From: SAR324 cluster bacterium
Lineage (GTDB): Bacteria; SAR324; JACQKK01
DNA length: 45,874 bases
NCBI GenBank assembly: GCA_022573975.1
Contig: JACZSY010000003.1
Coordinates: 1 to 45,874, forward strand
Reading direction: 5' to 3'
Below the pieces are notes generated by a model, which saw only the letters and a program-made list of their open reading frames with translations, did no database searches and had not been told where the DNA came from. A program made the translations under genes and the position numbers. Numbering within the stretch: the first letter of the stretch is position 1; the number at the start of each line of letters is the position of its first letter. Shown here piece after piece: positions 16,872-27,569 of this stretch.

Positions 16872-18959
16872 GTGCCCAGACAACACCCTATCGACCATTA
16901 CCGGAACATCGGCATCATGGCCCACATCGATGCCGGCAAGACCACCACCACCGAACGTGTGCTGTTTTACACCGGGCGCAGCCACAAGATGGGAGAGGTG
17001 CATGAAGGCGCGGCCACCATGGACTGGATGGAACAAGAGCAGGAGCGGGGCATCACCATCACTTCGGCGGCCACCTTCTGCCAATGGGAGGTGGATGGCG
17101 AGGAGTATTTCATCAATATCATCGATACCCCCGGCCATGTGGATTTCACCATCGAGGTGGAACGTTCCTTGAGGGTGCTCGACGGCGTGATCGCCATATT
17201 CGATGCGGTCAACGGCGTGGAACCGCAGTCCGAGACCGTATGGCGTCAGGCGGACAAGTACAACGTGCCCCGCATGGGCTTCATCAACAAAATGGACCGG
17301 GTGGGCGCCGATTTCGACAAATCGGTCGAGAGCATGCGCGAGCGGCTCAAAGCCAAGCCGGTGGCCCTGCAAATTCCGATCGGGATCGAGGACAAATTCA
17401 AGGGCATGATCGACCTGGTGCGCATGAAAGGGATCGTTTTCCAGGAAGAAACCCTCGGGGCCAAGTTCGACGTGGGGGAAATTCCCGCGGAACTGCGCGA
17501 GGCGGCCGAACAGGCCAGGTTGAAAATGCTCGACCTCATCTCGGTGGTGGACGACGACCTGACCGAGAAAATCCTGGAAGGCCGGGAAATCGCCCCGGAG
17601 GATATCGAGCGGGCCATCCGCACCGGCACCATCGGCGGACATTTCGTACCGGTGCTGCTGGGTTCGGCCTTCAAGAACAAGGGCGTACAGCAGTTGCTGG
17701 ACGGCGTGGTGAAATACCTTCCCTCCCCCCTGGATGTCCCTCCGATCAAAGGCCTCTCCCCCGACGGCAAAACAACCATCGAACGCAAAACCAGCGACGA
17801 CGAGCCGTTTTCCGCCCTGAGCTTCAAGGTGATGAGCGACCCTTACGTGGGCCAGCTCACCTATTTCAGGGTGTATTCGGGGAAGATCGCCCAGGGCATG
17901 CAGGTCTTCAACCCGGCCAAGGGCAAAAAAGAGCGGGTGGGGCGCATCATGCGCATGCACGCCAACAAGCGCGAGGAGGTGAGCGAGGTGTACGCCGGGG
18001 ACATCGCCGCGGGCATCGGCCTCCACGCCAATACCGGCGACACCTTCTGCGACCCCAACCACATCATCGTGCTGGAAAAGATGGATTTTCCCGAACCGGT
18101 GATCGACATCGCCCTGGAGCCCAAAACCAAGGCCGACTACGAGAAAATGGGCACGGCCCTGCAGCGGCTTACCCAGGAAGACCCCTCGTTCCGGGTGCAT
18201 ACCGACGAGGAGACCAACCAGACCATCATTTCCGGCATGGGCGAGCTGCACCTGGAAATCATCGTGGACCGGTTGAGACGCGAGTTCAAGGTGTCCAGCA
18301 GCGTGGGCAAGCCCCAGGTGGCCTACCGCGAAACAGTCACCAGGCCCATTGAAGTCAACAACAAATATGTCAAGCAGACCGGAGGGCGCGGTCAATACGC
18401 CCATACGGTGATCAAGGTGGAACCCCTGGCTCCGGGTTCGGGGTTCGAGTTCGAAAACAAGATCGTGGGGGGCAATATTCCCAGGGAATACATCCCCGCG
18501 GTGGAAAAGGGATTGCGCGAGGCGTTGTCTTCGGGGGTGATGGCCGGATATCCCGTGGTGGACTTGCGGGTGACCCTGGAAGATGGGTCCTACCACGATG
18601 TGGATTCTTCGGAAATCGCCTTTAAGATTTGCGCCTCCATGGCCCTCAAGGACGCCATGCGCAGGGGCAGGCCGGTTTTGCTGGAGCCGTTCATGAAGGT
18701 CGAAGTGGTCGTTCCCACCGATTACATGGGAGAGGTGATGGGCGATCTCAACTCGCGCCGCGGCCACATCAAGGGCATGGAGGAACGCTCGGGTGCCCAG
18801 GTGATCGGGGCCGATGTGCCCCTGGGGGAAATGTTCGGTTATTCCACCGTGCTGCGCTCCATGTCCCAGGGCCGCGCGACCTTTACCATGCAGTTTTCAC
18901 ATTATGAAAAAGTGCCCGGTTCGGTTTCGGATGAACTGTTGGCCCGAAAAGCGGGATGA
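16872..18959 (+). CDS. fusA: Elongation factor G
   Basis: 695 residues. This GTPase drives tRNA-mRNA translocation. G1 is [13 protein letters not shown] at 17-29, switch I includes [12 protein letters not shown]3 is DTPGHVDF, G4 is NKMD and G5 includes [10 protein letters not shown]; domains II-V follow, with [27 protein letters not shown] in domain IV. Start is GTG 16872, with TGGAG about 11 bases upstream. It follows rpsG by 102 bases and precedes tuf by 81, the classical str order. Confidence 0.97.
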   Translation: MPRQHPIDHYRNIGIMAHIDAGKTTTTERVLFYTGRSHKMGEVHEGAATMDWMEQEQERGITITSAATFCQWEVDGEEYFINIIDTPGHVDFTIEVERSLRVLDGVIAIFDAVNGVEPQSETVWRQADKYNVPRMGFINKMDRVGADFDKSVESMRERLKAKPVALQIPIGIEDKFKGMIDLVRMKGIVFQEETLGAKFDVGEIPAELREAAEQARLKMLDLISVVDDDLTEKILEGREIAPEDIERAIRTGTIGGHFVPVLLGSAFKNKGVQQLLDGVVKYLPSPLDVPPIKGLSPDGKTTIERKTSDDEPFSALSFKVMSDPYVGQLTYFRVYSGKIAQGMQVFNPAKGKKERVGRIMRMHANKREEVSEVYAGDIAAGIGLHANTGDTFCDPNHIIVLEKMDFPEPVIDIALEPKTKADYEKMGTALQRLTQEDPSFRVHTDEETNQTIISGMGELHLEIIVDRLRREFKVSSSVGKPQVAYRETVTRPIEVNNKYVKQTGGRGQYAHTVIKVEPLAPGSGFEFENKIVGGNIPREYIPAVEKGLREALSSGVMAGYPVVDLRVTLEDGSYHDVDSSEIAFKICASMALKDAMRRGRPVLLEPFMKVEVVVPTDYMGEVMGDLNSRRGHIKGMEERSGAQVIGADVPLGEMFGYSTVLRSMSQGRATFTMQFSHYEKVPGSVSDELLARKAG

Positions 18960-19040
18960 TATTTCGCCAGGAGCACCCGGAAGGTCATCGTGCATCGAAG
19001 CGAAGATGCGCACCACGCACAAACACAGGAGAAGGGTAAG

Positions 19041-20237
<1,197 letters not shown>

Positions 20238-20275
20238 CCAGGCCGCGCCGTTTGGCGAGCCGCCGGGAAGACCCC

Positions 20276-20584
20276 ATGACGCAACAAATCAAAGTCCGCT
20301 TCAAGGCCTACGATCACACCCTTCTGGACCAAACGGTGCGGGAGATTGTCAACGCGGTGAAACGCACCGGGGCGGATGTCAACGGCCCCATTCCGCTGCC
20401 CACCCAACGCACGGTGATCACGGTGTTGCGGTCTCCGCACGTGGACAAGAAATCGCGGGAACAGTTCGAGACCCGCACCCACAAGCGGTTGATGTACATC
20501 ATCGATCCCACGCCGCAGACCATGGAAGCCCTGATGCGTCTCGAAATCTCCGCCGGCGTGGACATTACGATGAAGCAGGACTGA
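20276..20584 (+). CDS. rpsJ: Ribosomal protein S10
   Basis: 102 residues, as expected. Part of the 30S head and, with NusB, an antitermination factor. It contains [56 protein letters not shown] and [12 protein letters not shown]. Start ATG 20276. The next gene is rplD rather than rplC, so the L3 gene normally found here is missing. Confidence 0.97.
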   Translation: MTQQIKVRFKAYDHTLLDQTVREIVNAVKRTGADVNGPIPLPTQRTVITVLRSPHVDKKSREQFETRTHKRLMYIIDPTPQTMEALMRLEISAGVDITMKQD

Positions 20585-20593
20585 AGCCGCCCC

Positions 20594-20616
20594 CCGGGCC
20601 ACCGATTGGCGCCCGG
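20594..20616 (+). other. Hairpin in the rpsJ-rplD gap, where rplC is expected
   Basis: CCGGGC and GCCCGG arms with an 11-base loop, ten bases after the rpsJ stop. The gap is only 99 bases and no residue of an L3 reading frame can be found in it. Confidence 0.45.
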
Positions 20617-20683
20617 CAACCTTTCCATCCCATGATTCGCGGCCGGGATGGAAGACCACTTTTTGGATGGACCACCAGCAACC

Positions 20684-21307
20684 ATGAGCAAGGTGCCGGT
20701 CATCAAGATGGATCAATCCAAGGCGGACGCGCTGGAAATGCCCGACTGGATTTCCTCCGCGCCCTTCAACCCGCTGTTGATCAAGGACGCGGTGGTGTAT
20801 CAGCAGGCCAAGATGCGCCAGGGCACCCATTCCTCCAAATCCCGCGGTCAGGTCACCGGCAGCACCCGCAAGCTTTACCGCCAGAAGGGCACCGGAAATG
20901 CGCGGGTGGGAGACAACAAGGCGACCCAGCGCCGCGGCGGTGGAATACCCCACGGCCCGAAACCCCGCGACCATGCCTTCAAGCTCAACAAAAAGGTGCG
21001 CAAGCAGGCCCTGCGTTCGGCCTTGGCGGAAAAACTGCGCTCCAAATGCCTGCTGGTGGTGGAGAAGATCGAACCGGAAACCCATAAAACGGGGCCTTTC
21101 GCCAAGTGGCTGCAGGAACTCAACGCGCCCGAAGCGCTGATCGTGACCGATCGCATCGGCGAAAATCTGGCCCGGGCCACCGGCAATCTGCCCAGCGTAA
21201 TGGTGATTCATTTCGGGCAGCTCAACGTCTACAACCTGCTGGTGTTCGAAAAAGCGATTTTCTCCCGCGAGGCCTTGTCGGCCCTGGAGGAAAGGTTGGC
21301 CCTATGA
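20684..21307 (+). CDS. rplD: Ribosomal protein L4
   Basis: 207 residues, normal for L4, which lines the exit tunnel and in many bacteria represses the S10 operon. The extended loop reads [34 protein letters not shown], followed by FGPKPRDH-type sequence ([24 protein letters not shown]). ATG 20684 is preferred over 20648 because the extra 12 residues are not conserved, though neither start has a strong ribosome binding site. The stop overlaps the rplW start (ATGA). Confidence 0.95.
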   Translation: MSKVPVIKMDQSKADALEMPDWISSAPFNPLLIKDAVVYQQAKMRQGTHSSKSRGQVTGSTRKLYRQKGTGNARVGDNKATQRRGGGIPHGPKPRDHAFKLNKKVRKQALRSALAEKLRSKCLLVVEKIEPETHKTGPFAKWLQELNAPEALIVTDRIGENLARATGNLPSVMVIHFGQLNVYNLLVFEKAIFSREALSALEERLAL

Positions 21308-21588
21308 ACCTGAAAGTATTGAAGACCCCGCGCCTCACCGAAAAATCGGTGCTCCAGAAGGAAGTGTCCAATCAGGTGACCTTCATGGTGAACAAGGCCG
21401 CCAACAAGATCGAGATCAAGCGCACCATCGAGCAGGTGTTCAAGGTGACCGTGCTCAACGTGAACACCATCAGCAACCGGGGCAAGAAAAAACGGATGGG
21501 ACGGTTCACGGGCCGCAGGCCGGACTGGAAAAAGGCCATCGTCACCTTGAAAGAGGGCGACAAGATCGAATATTTCGAGGGCGCATGA
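21304..21588 (+). CDS. rplW: Ribosomal protein L23
   Basis: 94 residues. Binds 23S rRNA at the exit tunnel and docks trigger factor and SRP. Signatures are [12 protein letters not shown] at the start, [29 protein letters not shown] in the middle and [24 protein letters not shown] at the end. Start ATG 21304 overlaps the rplD stop by four bases, implying coupled translation. Confidence 0.96.
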   Translation: MNLKVLKTPRLTEKSVLQKEVSNQVTFMVNKAANKIEIKRTIEQVFKVTVLNVNTISNRGKKKRMGRFTGRRPDWKKAIVTLKEGDKIEYFEGA

Positions 21589-21595
21589 CCGCTCA

Positions 21596-21617
21596 TGGGC
21601 CGGTGCGCTCCGGCCCA
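21596..21617 (+). other. Intercistronic hairpin between rplW and rplB
   Basis: TGGGCCGG-TGCGCT-CCGGCCCA: a perfect 8-bp stem with a six-base loop, seven bases after the rplW stop, without a T run. It lies in a 164-base gap that otherwise shows no gene. Confidence 0.55.
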
Positions 21618-21752
21618 CCCATGGAACAGGGACGCCCCATGGGCGGCAGCTTGAGCGCGGAACTTTTACCGCCAAACCCTTTGCGTCCGGATTCACCGCT
21701 GGCGGCCCAGGCCGCCGGTTGACACAGGAAAAGAGAAAAACCGCCGATCATC

Positions 21753-22577
21753 ATGCCCATACGCAAATACAAGCCAACATCGCCCGGCAGACGCGGCATG
21801 AGCGTGTCCACCTTCGAGGAGCTGACCACCGGCAACACGCCCGAACGCTCCCTGTTGCGGCCGCTGAAGAAGTCCGGCGGACGCAACAACCGGGGGCGGA
21901 TCACCGTGCGCCACCGCGGCGGCGGGCACAAGCGCCGCTACCGGATAATCGATTTCAAGCGCAACAAAATCGGCGTGCCCGGGCGGATCGCCACCATCGA
22001 ATACGATCCCAACCGCAACGCCCGCATCTCCCTGGTGATCTACGCGGACGGGGAAAAGCGTTATATCATCTCCCCCAACACCATTGCCGTCGGCGACACG
22101 GTGATGTCCGGGCCGGAGGCGGAAATCCGGGTGGGCAATACGCTGCCACTGCGCAATATTCCCCTGGGCAGCATCGTACATTGCGTGGAACTCAAGGCGG
22201 GCAAGGGCGCGCAACTGGCCCGGGCCGCCGGAACCTCGGTGGTGCTGGCCGCCAAGGACGACAACTACGCCCAGATCCGGCTGCGCTCCGGGGAGATTCG
22301 CAAGGTGCGGCTGGAATGCATGGCCACCATGGGCGAGGTGGGCAATGGTGATCACAGACACATCCAACTGGGCAAGGCCGGCCGGAAACGCTGGCTGGGC
22401 ATCCGGCCCACCGTGCGCGGGGTGGCCATGAATCCCGTCGACCACCCCCATGGGGGCGGCGAGGGAAAGACTTCGGGTGGACGGCACCCGGTGACCCCCT
22501 GGGGCAAACCCACCAAAGGTCACCGCACGCGCCGCAACAAGCGCACCGACCCGATGCGGGTGCGGCGCAGGAAATAA
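21753..22577 (+). CDS. rplB: Ribosomal protein L2
   Basis: 274 residues, standard. Needed for subunit joining and peptidyl transfer. Contains [22 protein letters not shown], the RNA-binding core, and [17 protein letters not shown] with the conserved His in the HPHGGG loop. ATG 21753. It is separated from rplW by a longer gap than usual, containing a hairpin. Confidence 0.97.
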   Translation: MPIRKYKPTSPGRRGMSVSTFEELTTGNTPERSLLRPLKKSGGRNNRGRITVRHRGGGHKRRYRIIDFKRNKIGVPGRIATIEYDPNRNARISLVIYADGEKRYIISPNTIAVGDTVMSGPEAEIRVGNTLPLRNIPLGSIVHCVELKAGKGAQLARAAGTSVVLAAKDDNYAQIRLRSGEIRKVRLECMATMGEVGNGDHRHIQLGKAGRKRWLGIRPTVRGVAMNPVDHPHGGGEGKTSGGRHPVTPWGKPTKGHRTRRNKRTDPMRVRRRK

Positions 22578-22675
22578 CCCCGCCGGGCAACCGCCCGGGG
22601 CTGGAGATATCCGCTTCGGGCTGGAGATGGAGCGGAGGAAATAAATTGGAACACAGCATCCTGCAAGGAGCTTAA

Positions 22676-22957
22676 GTGCCAAGATCATTGAAAAAAGGAC
22701 CGTTCGTCGACAAGCACCTGATGACAAAGGTACTGCGGGCAAAAGAAACCGACGACAGGAGGCTGATTCGCACCTGGTCCCGCAGGTCGGTGATCCTGCC
22801 CGAATTCGTCGGGGTCAACCTGGCGGTTCACAACGGGAACAAGCACATTCCGGTGCTGATTACGGAAAACATGGTGGGACATAAACTGGGCGAGTTCGCC
22901 CCCACCCGCACCTATCGGGGGCATACCTCGAAAACCGACCACCGCGGCGGCCGCTAG
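22676..22957 (+). CDS. rpsS: Ribosomal protein S19
   Basis: 93 residues. In the 30S head with S13. Reads [14 protein letters not shown] at the N-terminus and [17 protein letters not shown] near the C-terminus, as in the family. Start is GTG 22676 with AAGGAG six bases upstream. Confidence 0.96.
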   Translation: MPRSLKKGPFVDKHLMTKVLRAKETDDRRLIRTWSRRSVILPEFVGVNLAVHNGNKHIPVLITENMVGHKLGEFAPTRTYRGHTSKTDHRGGR

Positions 22958-23080
22958 GGAACCAACACACGGCGCCGGTGAACGGCGCCAAAAATATGGC
23001 ACAGGGCGGAATCGCCGCCCGCGGCGAGAAGTCCGCTTGAAGGCGGCATAACCCAAAGCAAGCAAACTGGCACGGCGATC

Positions 23081-23446
23081 ATGGCGGACAGTACGACAGA
23101 AAAGGCAACCTCGGCGGCATCCTATACGGCCGTCGCCAAAGGTATTCGCATCTCGCCGCGAAAGGTGCGGCTGGTGATCGACCTGATTCGGGGAAAGAAC
23201 GTGGCCCTGGCCCTGGGCATCCTGGACAGCGTCAACAAGGGCTCGGCCCCGGTGGTCAAGACCCTGCTCAAATCGGCCATCGCCAACGCGGAAAACCAGA
23301 ACGAGAATATCGAGGTGGACACCCTTGTGATCCAGAAAGCGTTCGTGGACGCGGGACCCACCCTGAAGCGCTGGAGGCCCCGCGCGATGGGACGGGCCTC
23401 GCCCATCCGCAAGCGCAGCAGCCGCATCACGCTGACGGTGGGTTGA
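23081..23446 (+). CDS. rplV: Ribosomal protein L22
   Basis: 121 residues, with about ten extra N-terminal residues rich in Ser/Thr/Ala compared with E. coli (110). Its beta-hairpin reaches the exit tunnel. Family blocks are [33 protein letters not shown] and [29 protein letters not shown]. The last three codons and stop (ACG GTG GGT TGA) are the first unit of the tandem repeat that fills the gap to rpsC. Confidence 0.95.
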   Translation: MADSTTEKATSAASYTAVAKGIRISPRKVRLVIDLIRGKNVALALGILDSVNKGSAPVVKTLLKSAIANAENQNENIEVDTLVIQKAFVDAGPTLKRWRPRAMGRASPIRKRSSRITLTVG

Positions 23447-23526
23447 AAAACGGTGGGCTGATTAAACGGGTGGGTCGATTTAACGGTGGTTGGACAAACG
23501 GTGGTTGGACAAACGGTGGTTGAAAT
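23435..23526. repeat. 15-17 bp degenerate tandem repeat from the rplV stop codon to before rpsC, six copies
   Basis: Units are ACGGTGGGTTGAAAA (23435), ACGGTGGGCTGATTAA (23450), ACGGGTGGGTCGATTTA (23466), ACGGTGGTTGGACAA (23483 and 23498) and ACGGTGGTTGAAAT (23513). The first unit is the coding end of rplV plus its TGA; homogeneity increases toward rpsC. Confidence 0.88.
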
Positions 23527-23587
23527 AATCAGAGGGTTGAAAATTCATGGATTCGATAATTCCGTGGGATGACACCAAGGAGGAACA

Positions 23588-24286
23588 GTGGGTCAAAAAG
23601 TAAATCCAATCGGCTTCAGGCTCATCCTCACCAAAAACTGGACCAGCAAATGGTATGCGGACCGCCGCACCTACGCCGACCAGTTGGAAGCGGATTTCAA
23701 GGTCACCCAGTATATCAAGAAGCACCTCAAGCATGCGGGGATTTCCCGCATCGAGGTGGAGCGGGCGGCCCAGAAAATCAAGGTGACCATCTTCGCTTCG
23801 CGCCCCGGGATCATCATTGGCCGGAAAGGCGAAGCCGCCGATCAGCTAAAGGATGAACTGGTCAAACTGGGCAAGACCGACGTCACGATCAACATCAAGG
23901 AAGTGAAACGCCCGGAAATCGACGCCCAGTTGCTGGCGGAAAACATCGCCACCCAGCTGGAGCGGCGCATCGCCTTCCGCCGGGCCATCAAGCGCTCGCT
24001 GGCTTCCGCCATGCGGCTGAACATCGCGGGTTGCAAAATCATGGTGGGCGGGCGGCTCAACGGCGCGGAAATGTCCCGCAAGGAATGGGTTCGCGACGGG
24101 CGCGTGCCCCTCCATACGCTGCGGGCGGAAATCGATTACGGCACCACCGAGGCCATGACCACCTACGGCATCATCGGCGTCAAGGTCTGGGTGTACAAGG
24201 GCGAGGATTACAACCAGCCCCGCCTCCTCCGCCGCCGCGGCGGCCGGGAGAACCGCTCCGACAACCCGCCCAGGAACAAGGAATAA
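23588..24286 (+). CDS. rpsC: Ribosomal protein S3
   Basis: 232 residues. At the mRNA entry channel. Begins [12 protein letters not shown]; the KH domain has [13 protein letters not shown], and the C-terminal domain [31 protein letters not shown]. Start GTG 23588 with a strong AAGGAGGAA. rplP follows after four bases. Confidence 0.96.
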   Translation: MGQKVNPIGFRLILTKNWTSKWYADRRTYADQLEADFKVTQYIKKHLKHAGISRIEVERAAQKIKVTIFASRPGIIIGRKGEAADQLKDELVKLGKTDVTINIKEVKRPEIDAQLLAENIATQLERRIAFRRAIKRSLASAMRLNIAGCKIMVGGRLNGAEMSRKEWVRDGRVPLHTLRAEIDYGTTEAMTTYGIIGVKVWVYKGEDYNQPRLLRRRGGRENRSDNPPRNKE

Positions 24287-24290
24287 AGCC

Positions 24291-24701
24291 ATGTTGATGC
24301 CCAAGCGCACCAAATACCGCAAAGTGATGAAAGGCCGCATGAAGGGCAATACCAAGGGGGGCGGCAAGCTCAACTTCGGCGCCTATGGGTTGCAGGCGGT
24401 GGAACGGGGCATGGTCACGGCCCGGCAAATCGAAGCCAGCCGCCGCGCCCTGACCCGTGAGATGAAACGGCGGGGCAAGGTCTGGATTTCCGTCTTTCCC
24501 CACAAACCCATCACCCAGCGGGCCGCCGAGGTGCGCATGGGCGGAGGAAAAGGGGCCGTGGACCATTGGTCGGCCGTGGTCAAGCCGGGCCGGGTGCTGT
24601 TCGAGATGGATGGCGTGGAAGAGGAGGTCGCCATGAGCGCGCTCCGCCTGGCCGCCTACAAGTTGTCCATCAAGACCACCGTGATCAAGCGCGGAGCATA
24701 A
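24291..24701 (+). CDS. rplP: Ribosomal protein L16
   Basis: 136 residues. Near the A-site tRNA elbow. Reads [19 protein letters not shown] and [25 protein letters not shown], classical L16 blocks. Start ATG 24291; the internal ATG two codons later is an alternative. Confidence 0.96.
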   Translation: MLMPKRTKYRKVMKGRMKGNTKGGGKLNFGAYGLQAVERGMVTARQIEASRRALTREMKRRGKVWISVFPHKPITQRAAEVRMGGGKGAVDHWSAVVKPGRVLFEMDGVEEEVAMSALRLAAYKLSIKTTVIKRGA

Positions 24702-24707
24702 ACCAGC

Positions 24708-24914
24708 ATGAACACCAACGAGATGCGGCAATTTTCCTCCGAGGAACTGGAAGCCCGGCTCGCCGAATGGGAGGAAGATTTGTTCAAGGACCGCTGTTCG
24801 CAAGTGCTTGGGCAAGTGACCGACACCACCAGTATTCGCCTGAAGCGCCGTCACATCGCGCGGGCCAAGACCATTATCAACGAGATGAGGCGCGATGCCG
24901 CAAGCCAAGGCTGA
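24708..24914 (+). CDS. rpmC: Ribosomal protein L29
   Basis: 68 residues, two predicted helices, near the exit tunnel beside L23. [27 protein letters not shown] and [19 protein letters not shown] match L29, though the middle is more divergent than usual. It overlaps rpsQ by 20 bases. Confidence 0.9.
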   Translation: MNTNEMRQFSSEELEARLAEWEEDLFKDRCSQVLGQVTDTTSIRLKRRHIARAKTIINEMRRDAASQG

Positions 24915-25182
24915 AACCGAAAAACGCACCACCCGCCGCAAGGTAAGGCAAGGCGTGGTGGTCAGCGACAAAGCTGAAAAAACAATCGTGGTGAAGGTCG
25001 AACGCCGGATGACCCATCGCCTTTACAAAAAAATAATCCGGCGCTCGAAAAATTATCATGTGCACGATGAGGGCAATACCTCCAAGGTGGGCGATGTGGT
25101 TCGCATCATGGAATGCCGGCCTCTCAGCCGCACCAAACACTGGCGCCTGCTCGAAATCGTGGTCAGCGCGGAGCAGATATAA
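24895..25182 (+). CDS. rpsQ: Ribosomal protein S17
   Basis: 95 residues. Primary 16S binder of the 30S body. [28 protein letters not shown] and [36 protein letters not shown] are diagnostic. Start ATG 24895 lies inside rpmC; a later start is unlikely because the conserved N-terminal arm begins soon after. Confidence 0.94.
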   Translation: MPQAKAETEKRTTRRKVRQGVVVSDKAEKTIVVKVERRMTHRLYKKIIRRSKNYHVHDEGNTSKVGDVVRIMECRPLSRTKHWRLLEIVVSAEQI

Positions 25183-25207
25183 AAACAGGCGGCTAAATAA
25201 AACGGCG

Positions 25208-25245
25208 CCATGGGCAAAAGCGGAAAATTCCGATTTGGCCCATGG
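25208..25245 (+). promoter_or_regulatory. Long intercistronic hairpin at the S10/spc operon boundary
   Basis: CCATGGGC and GCCCATGG (8 bp) enclose, after near-continuous A-T pairing, CGGAA-AA-TTCCG (5 bp). In total about 16 bp pair over 38 bases with two mismatches. It sits between rpsQ and rplN, the place where E. coli separates the S10 and spc operons. No T run follows. It could be a protein-binding leader, a processing site or an RNA stabiliser. Confidence 0.6.
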
Positions 25246-25280
25246 AACTTCGCAACTGTAATTATCGGAAACCAGCAGTC

Positions 25281-25649
25281 ATGATACAAATGCAAACCAT
25301 GCTCAGGGTGGCGGACAACACGGGCGCCAAAAAGTTGATGTGCATCAAGGTGCTCGGAGGCTCCAAGCGCCGTTATGCCTCCATCGGCGACATCATCGTG
25401 GCCTCGGTGAAGGACTCCGTCCCCAACAGCCGCATCAAGAACGGCGAGATCGTGCGGGCCGTGGTGGTGCGCACCACCAAGGAAATTGGCAGGAACGACG
25501 GCTCCTACATCAAGTTCGACGAAAACGCGGCGGTGTTGATCGACGCGAAAAAGGAACCGCTGGGAACCCGCATCTTCGGCCCCGTGGCCAGGGAATTGCG
25601 GTTCCGGCAGTTCATCAAGATCATTTCACTGGCACCCGAAGTGCTCTAA
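25281..25649 (+). CDS. rplN: Ribosomal protein L14
   Basis: 122 residues, exact family length. Contacts 16S rRNA at an intersubunit bridge. [27 protein letters not shown] and [23 protein letters not shown] are hallmark sequences. ATG 25281 is chosen; the ORF-track start at 25242 runs into the hairpin. Confidence 0.97.
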   Translation: MIQMQTMLRVADNTGAKKLMCIKVLGGSKRRYASIGDIIVASVKDSVPNSRIKNGEIVRAVVVRTTKEIGRNDGSYIKFDENAAVLIDAKKEPLGTRIFGPVARELRFRQFIKIISLAPEVL

Positions 25650-25696
25650 GGCGAAGACGCCCTGTATCCACCGGTCAACAGGAACGACGAGAGATC

Positions 25697-26020
25697 ATGA
25701 GAAGCGCGGTTCAGCCCAAGCTGAGAAAATCGAAATTCAAACAAGGGGATCAGGTAATGGTGATCTCCGGGAAGTCCAAGGGCAAAACCGGCGAAGTGCT
25801 GCGGATCGACCTGAGCAGGAGCATGGTGTTCGTCAAGGACTGCAACGTCCAGATGCGCCACACCAAGCCCCGCCGGCAAGGCGAAAGCGGAGGCATCATC
25901 CCCCAGGAAGGCGCCATCCATTTCTCCAACGTGTTGCAGCTTTGCGAGACGTGCAGCCGCGGGGTGCGCAAGCTGTGCGAAAAACCGGCGGAGTGCCGCT
26001 ACAACAAGAAGAACCAATAG
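25697..26020 (+). CDS. rplX: Ribosomal protein L24 with cysteine-rich tail
   Basis: 107 residues. Assembly initiator of the 50S. The KOW motif QGDQVMVISGKSKGKTGEVLRID is at about 15-37, followed by RRQGESGGIIPQEGAIHFSNV. The C-terminus reads LCETCSRGVRKLCEKPAEC, i.e. C-x2-C-x7-C-x5-C; many L24 proteins have a CPKCGKPTR element here, so this is a rearranged version that could bind zinc. Start ATG 25697. Confidence 0.94.
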   Translation: MRSAVQPKLRKSKFKQGDQVMVISGKSKGKTGEVLRIDLSRSMVFVKDCNVQMRHTKPRRQGESGGIIPQEGAIHFSNVLQLCETCSRGVRKLCEKPAECRYNKKNQ

Positions 26021-26025
26021 CACCT

Positions 26026-26034
26026 TGGTATAAA
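26026..26034 (+). promoter_or_regulatory. Possible extended -10 promoter before rplE
   Basis: TGGTATAAA fits an extended -10 (TG-N-TATAAT type), in an AT-rich patch between rplX and rplE. No -35 is visible. An internal promoter is possible but weakly supported. Confidence 0.25.
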
Positions 26035-26105
26035 TTATAGACACCCCGGGCGAAAAGCCGCCAACGCGCGGCCGGAGGCCCTTCATCGAACAGGTGGTTG
26101 GAATC

Positions 26106-26648
26106 GTGTCCAGATTGCAGGAAAAATACCAAAACGACGTCAAGACCACGTTGCTGAAGGAATTCAGCTACAAAAGCCCGATGCAGGTTCCCGGGATGGT
26201 CAAGATTTCCCTCAACATCGGGGTGGGAGAGGCCATTGGCAACGCCAAAATACTGGAATCGGCCCAGGCGGAAATGACCAGGATTTCCGGGCAGAAATCG
26301 GTGATCACCTACGCCCGCAAATCCATCGCCGCCTTCAAGCTGCGCGAGGGGATGGCGATCGGGGTGATGACCACCTTGCGGCGTCAGAAAATGTGGGATT
26401 TCATGGATCGCTTCATCTCCGTCGCTCTGCCCCAGGTGCGCGATTTCCGCGGGCTTTCCCGCCGTTCTTTCGATGGGCATGGCAATTATACGGTGGGAGT
26501 GCGCGAACAAATCATCTTCCCGGAAATCAGTTTTGAAGACATCGACCAGATTCGCGGCATGAACGTGACCTTTCACACCACCGCCAGAACCGATGAGGAA
26601 GGCCTGCGCATGTTGGAGTTGATCGGAATGCCGTTTCGGAAAAATTAG
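26106..26648 (+). CDS. rplE: Ribosomal protein L5
   Basis: 180 residues with start GTG 26106, the family length, and AGGTGG eight bases upstream. The ORF-track GTG 26094 has no ribosome binding site and adds four residues. Binds 5S rRNA and the P-site t[55 protein letters not shown] and [18 protein letters not shown] are typical. Confidence 0.95.
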   Translation: MSRLQEKYQNDVKTTLLKEFSYKSPMQVPGMVKISLNIGVGEAIGNAKILESAQAEMTRISGQKSVITYARKSIAAFKLREGMAIGVMTTLRRQKMWDFMDRFISVALPQVRDFRGLSRRSFDGHGNYTVGVREQIIFPEISFEDIDQIRGMNVTFHTTARTDEEGLRMLELIGMPFRKN

Positions 26649-26651
26649 CGC

Positions 26652-26693
26652 GATTTCAGTCTTTGGCGCCCCCGGCGGGGGCGTGATGAAATC
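26652..26693 (+). promoter_or_regulatory. Two-tier hairpin between rplE and rpsN
   Basis: An outer stem GATTTCA/TGAAATC encloses a perfect inner stem CGCCCCC-GGC-GGGGGCG. Both are perfect and together span 42 bases, starting three bases after the rplE stop. No T run. Possibly a regulatory or processing structure in the spc part of the transcript. Confidence 0.55.
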
Positions 26694-26762
26694 CGGCGAA
26701 CCGGGCCGATATTGGATAGTATGGAAAAGACGATAACCAGAACCGCATAAACGACAGGATCC

Positions 26763-26948
26763 ATGGCAAAAAAAAGCATGATCGCCAAGGCAAAGCGCCG
26801 GGCGAAATTCAAGGTGCGCCAACATTCCCGCTGCCGCTATTGCGGCCGCCCCCGCAGTTTCCTGAGGAAATTCGGGATGTGCCGGATTTGTTTCCGCATG
26901 AAGGCGCTCGCCGGTGTGCTGCCAGGCGTGACCAAGGCCAGTTGGTAG
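26763..26948 (+). CDS. rpsN: Ribosomal protein S14, zinc-binding type
   Basis: 61 residues, the short C+ form (type Z). [20 protein letters not shown] supplies the four zinc-ligand cysteines, C-x2-C then C-x2-[25 protein letters not shown] is the usual lead-in. The zinc-independent long form has about 100 residues, so this cell depends on zinc S14 unless a second copy exists elsewhere. Confidence 0.96.
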   Translation: MAKKSMIAKAKRRAKFKVRQHSRCRYCGRPRSFLRKFGMCRICFRMKALAGVLPGVTKASW

Positions 26949-26958
26949 AGCGATCAAC

Positions 26959-27003
26959 GGCCTCGCTTTTCGGAGCGAGGCCTGAAAACCCCGGCTTTTT
27001 TTT
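26959..27003 (+). terminator. Hairpin plus T8 between rpsN and rpsH, possible attenuator
   Basis: GGCCTCGC-TTTTCGGA-GCGAGGCC is a perfect 8-bp stem starting ten bases after the rpsN stop. A run of eight T follows, but 13 bases later, so it is not a canonical terminator. As it lies inside an essential cluster, partial termination or RNA processing is more likely than full termination. Confidence 0.4.
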
Positions 27004-27081
27004 CGCCACCCGCGGCGGGAAATAGAGCCGCGGAACCTATATTTTGCAGCGCGACGCGCATAAAAATCAGGAGTTTGATTC

Positions 27082-27483
27082 ATGTCGATGACCGATCCGA
27101 TCGCGGATTTTCTCACGCATATCCGCAATGCCCTGATGAGAAAACACGCCTCGGTGGAAAGCCCATCCTCCAAAATCAAGACCGAAATCGCCCGGGTGCT
27201 CAAGGAGGAAGGCTTCATCGTGGATTGGAACATGACCGAGGATGAAAAAGGGATGCCGCGCATCGCGGTGGAACTGAAATACGACAAGAACGGGGAAAGC
27301 GTGATCCGGGGCATCAAGCGCATCAGCAAGCCCGGCCAGCGGCGCCATGCGGGGTGCCAGGATTTGCGCCCGATATACAACGGCCAGGGAATCGCCGTGG
27401 TCACCACTTCCAAGGGCCTGATGACGGATTTTTCCTGCCGCGAGCAAAAAATCGGCGGGGAAGTGATCTGCCATGTGTGGTAA
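27082..27483 (+). CDS. rpsH: Ribosomal protein S8
   Basis: 133 residues. Central 16S binder; in E. coli the repressor of the spc operon. MTDPIADFLTHIRNALMRKH at the start and VTTSKGLMTDFSCREQKIGGEVICHVW at the end are diagnostic. ATG 27082 has AGGAG nine bases upstream. Confidence 0.96.
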   Translation: MSMTDPIADFLTHIRNALMRKHASVESPSSKIKTEIARVLKEEGFIVDWNMTEDEKGMPRIAVELKYDKNGESVIRGIKRISKPGQRRHAGCQDLRPIYNGQGIAVVTTSKGLMTDFSCREQKIGGEVICHVW

Positions 27484-27569
27484 CGCGCCCCGGCAGCCCG
27501 CACCCAGGCGGCGGAGTGGCGTCACGGCGGCGCGATTTGACGCGGCATAACGGATAAGGAAACAAAGCG

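Noticed and set aside
20585-20683. Fragment of rplC in the rpsJ-rplD gap
   Set aside because: Only 99 bases and none of the three frames shows any L3 motif.
21719-22351. Long ORF overlapping rplB in another frame
   Set aside because: Low-complexity shadow translation of a GC-rich gene, with rplB itself fully supported.
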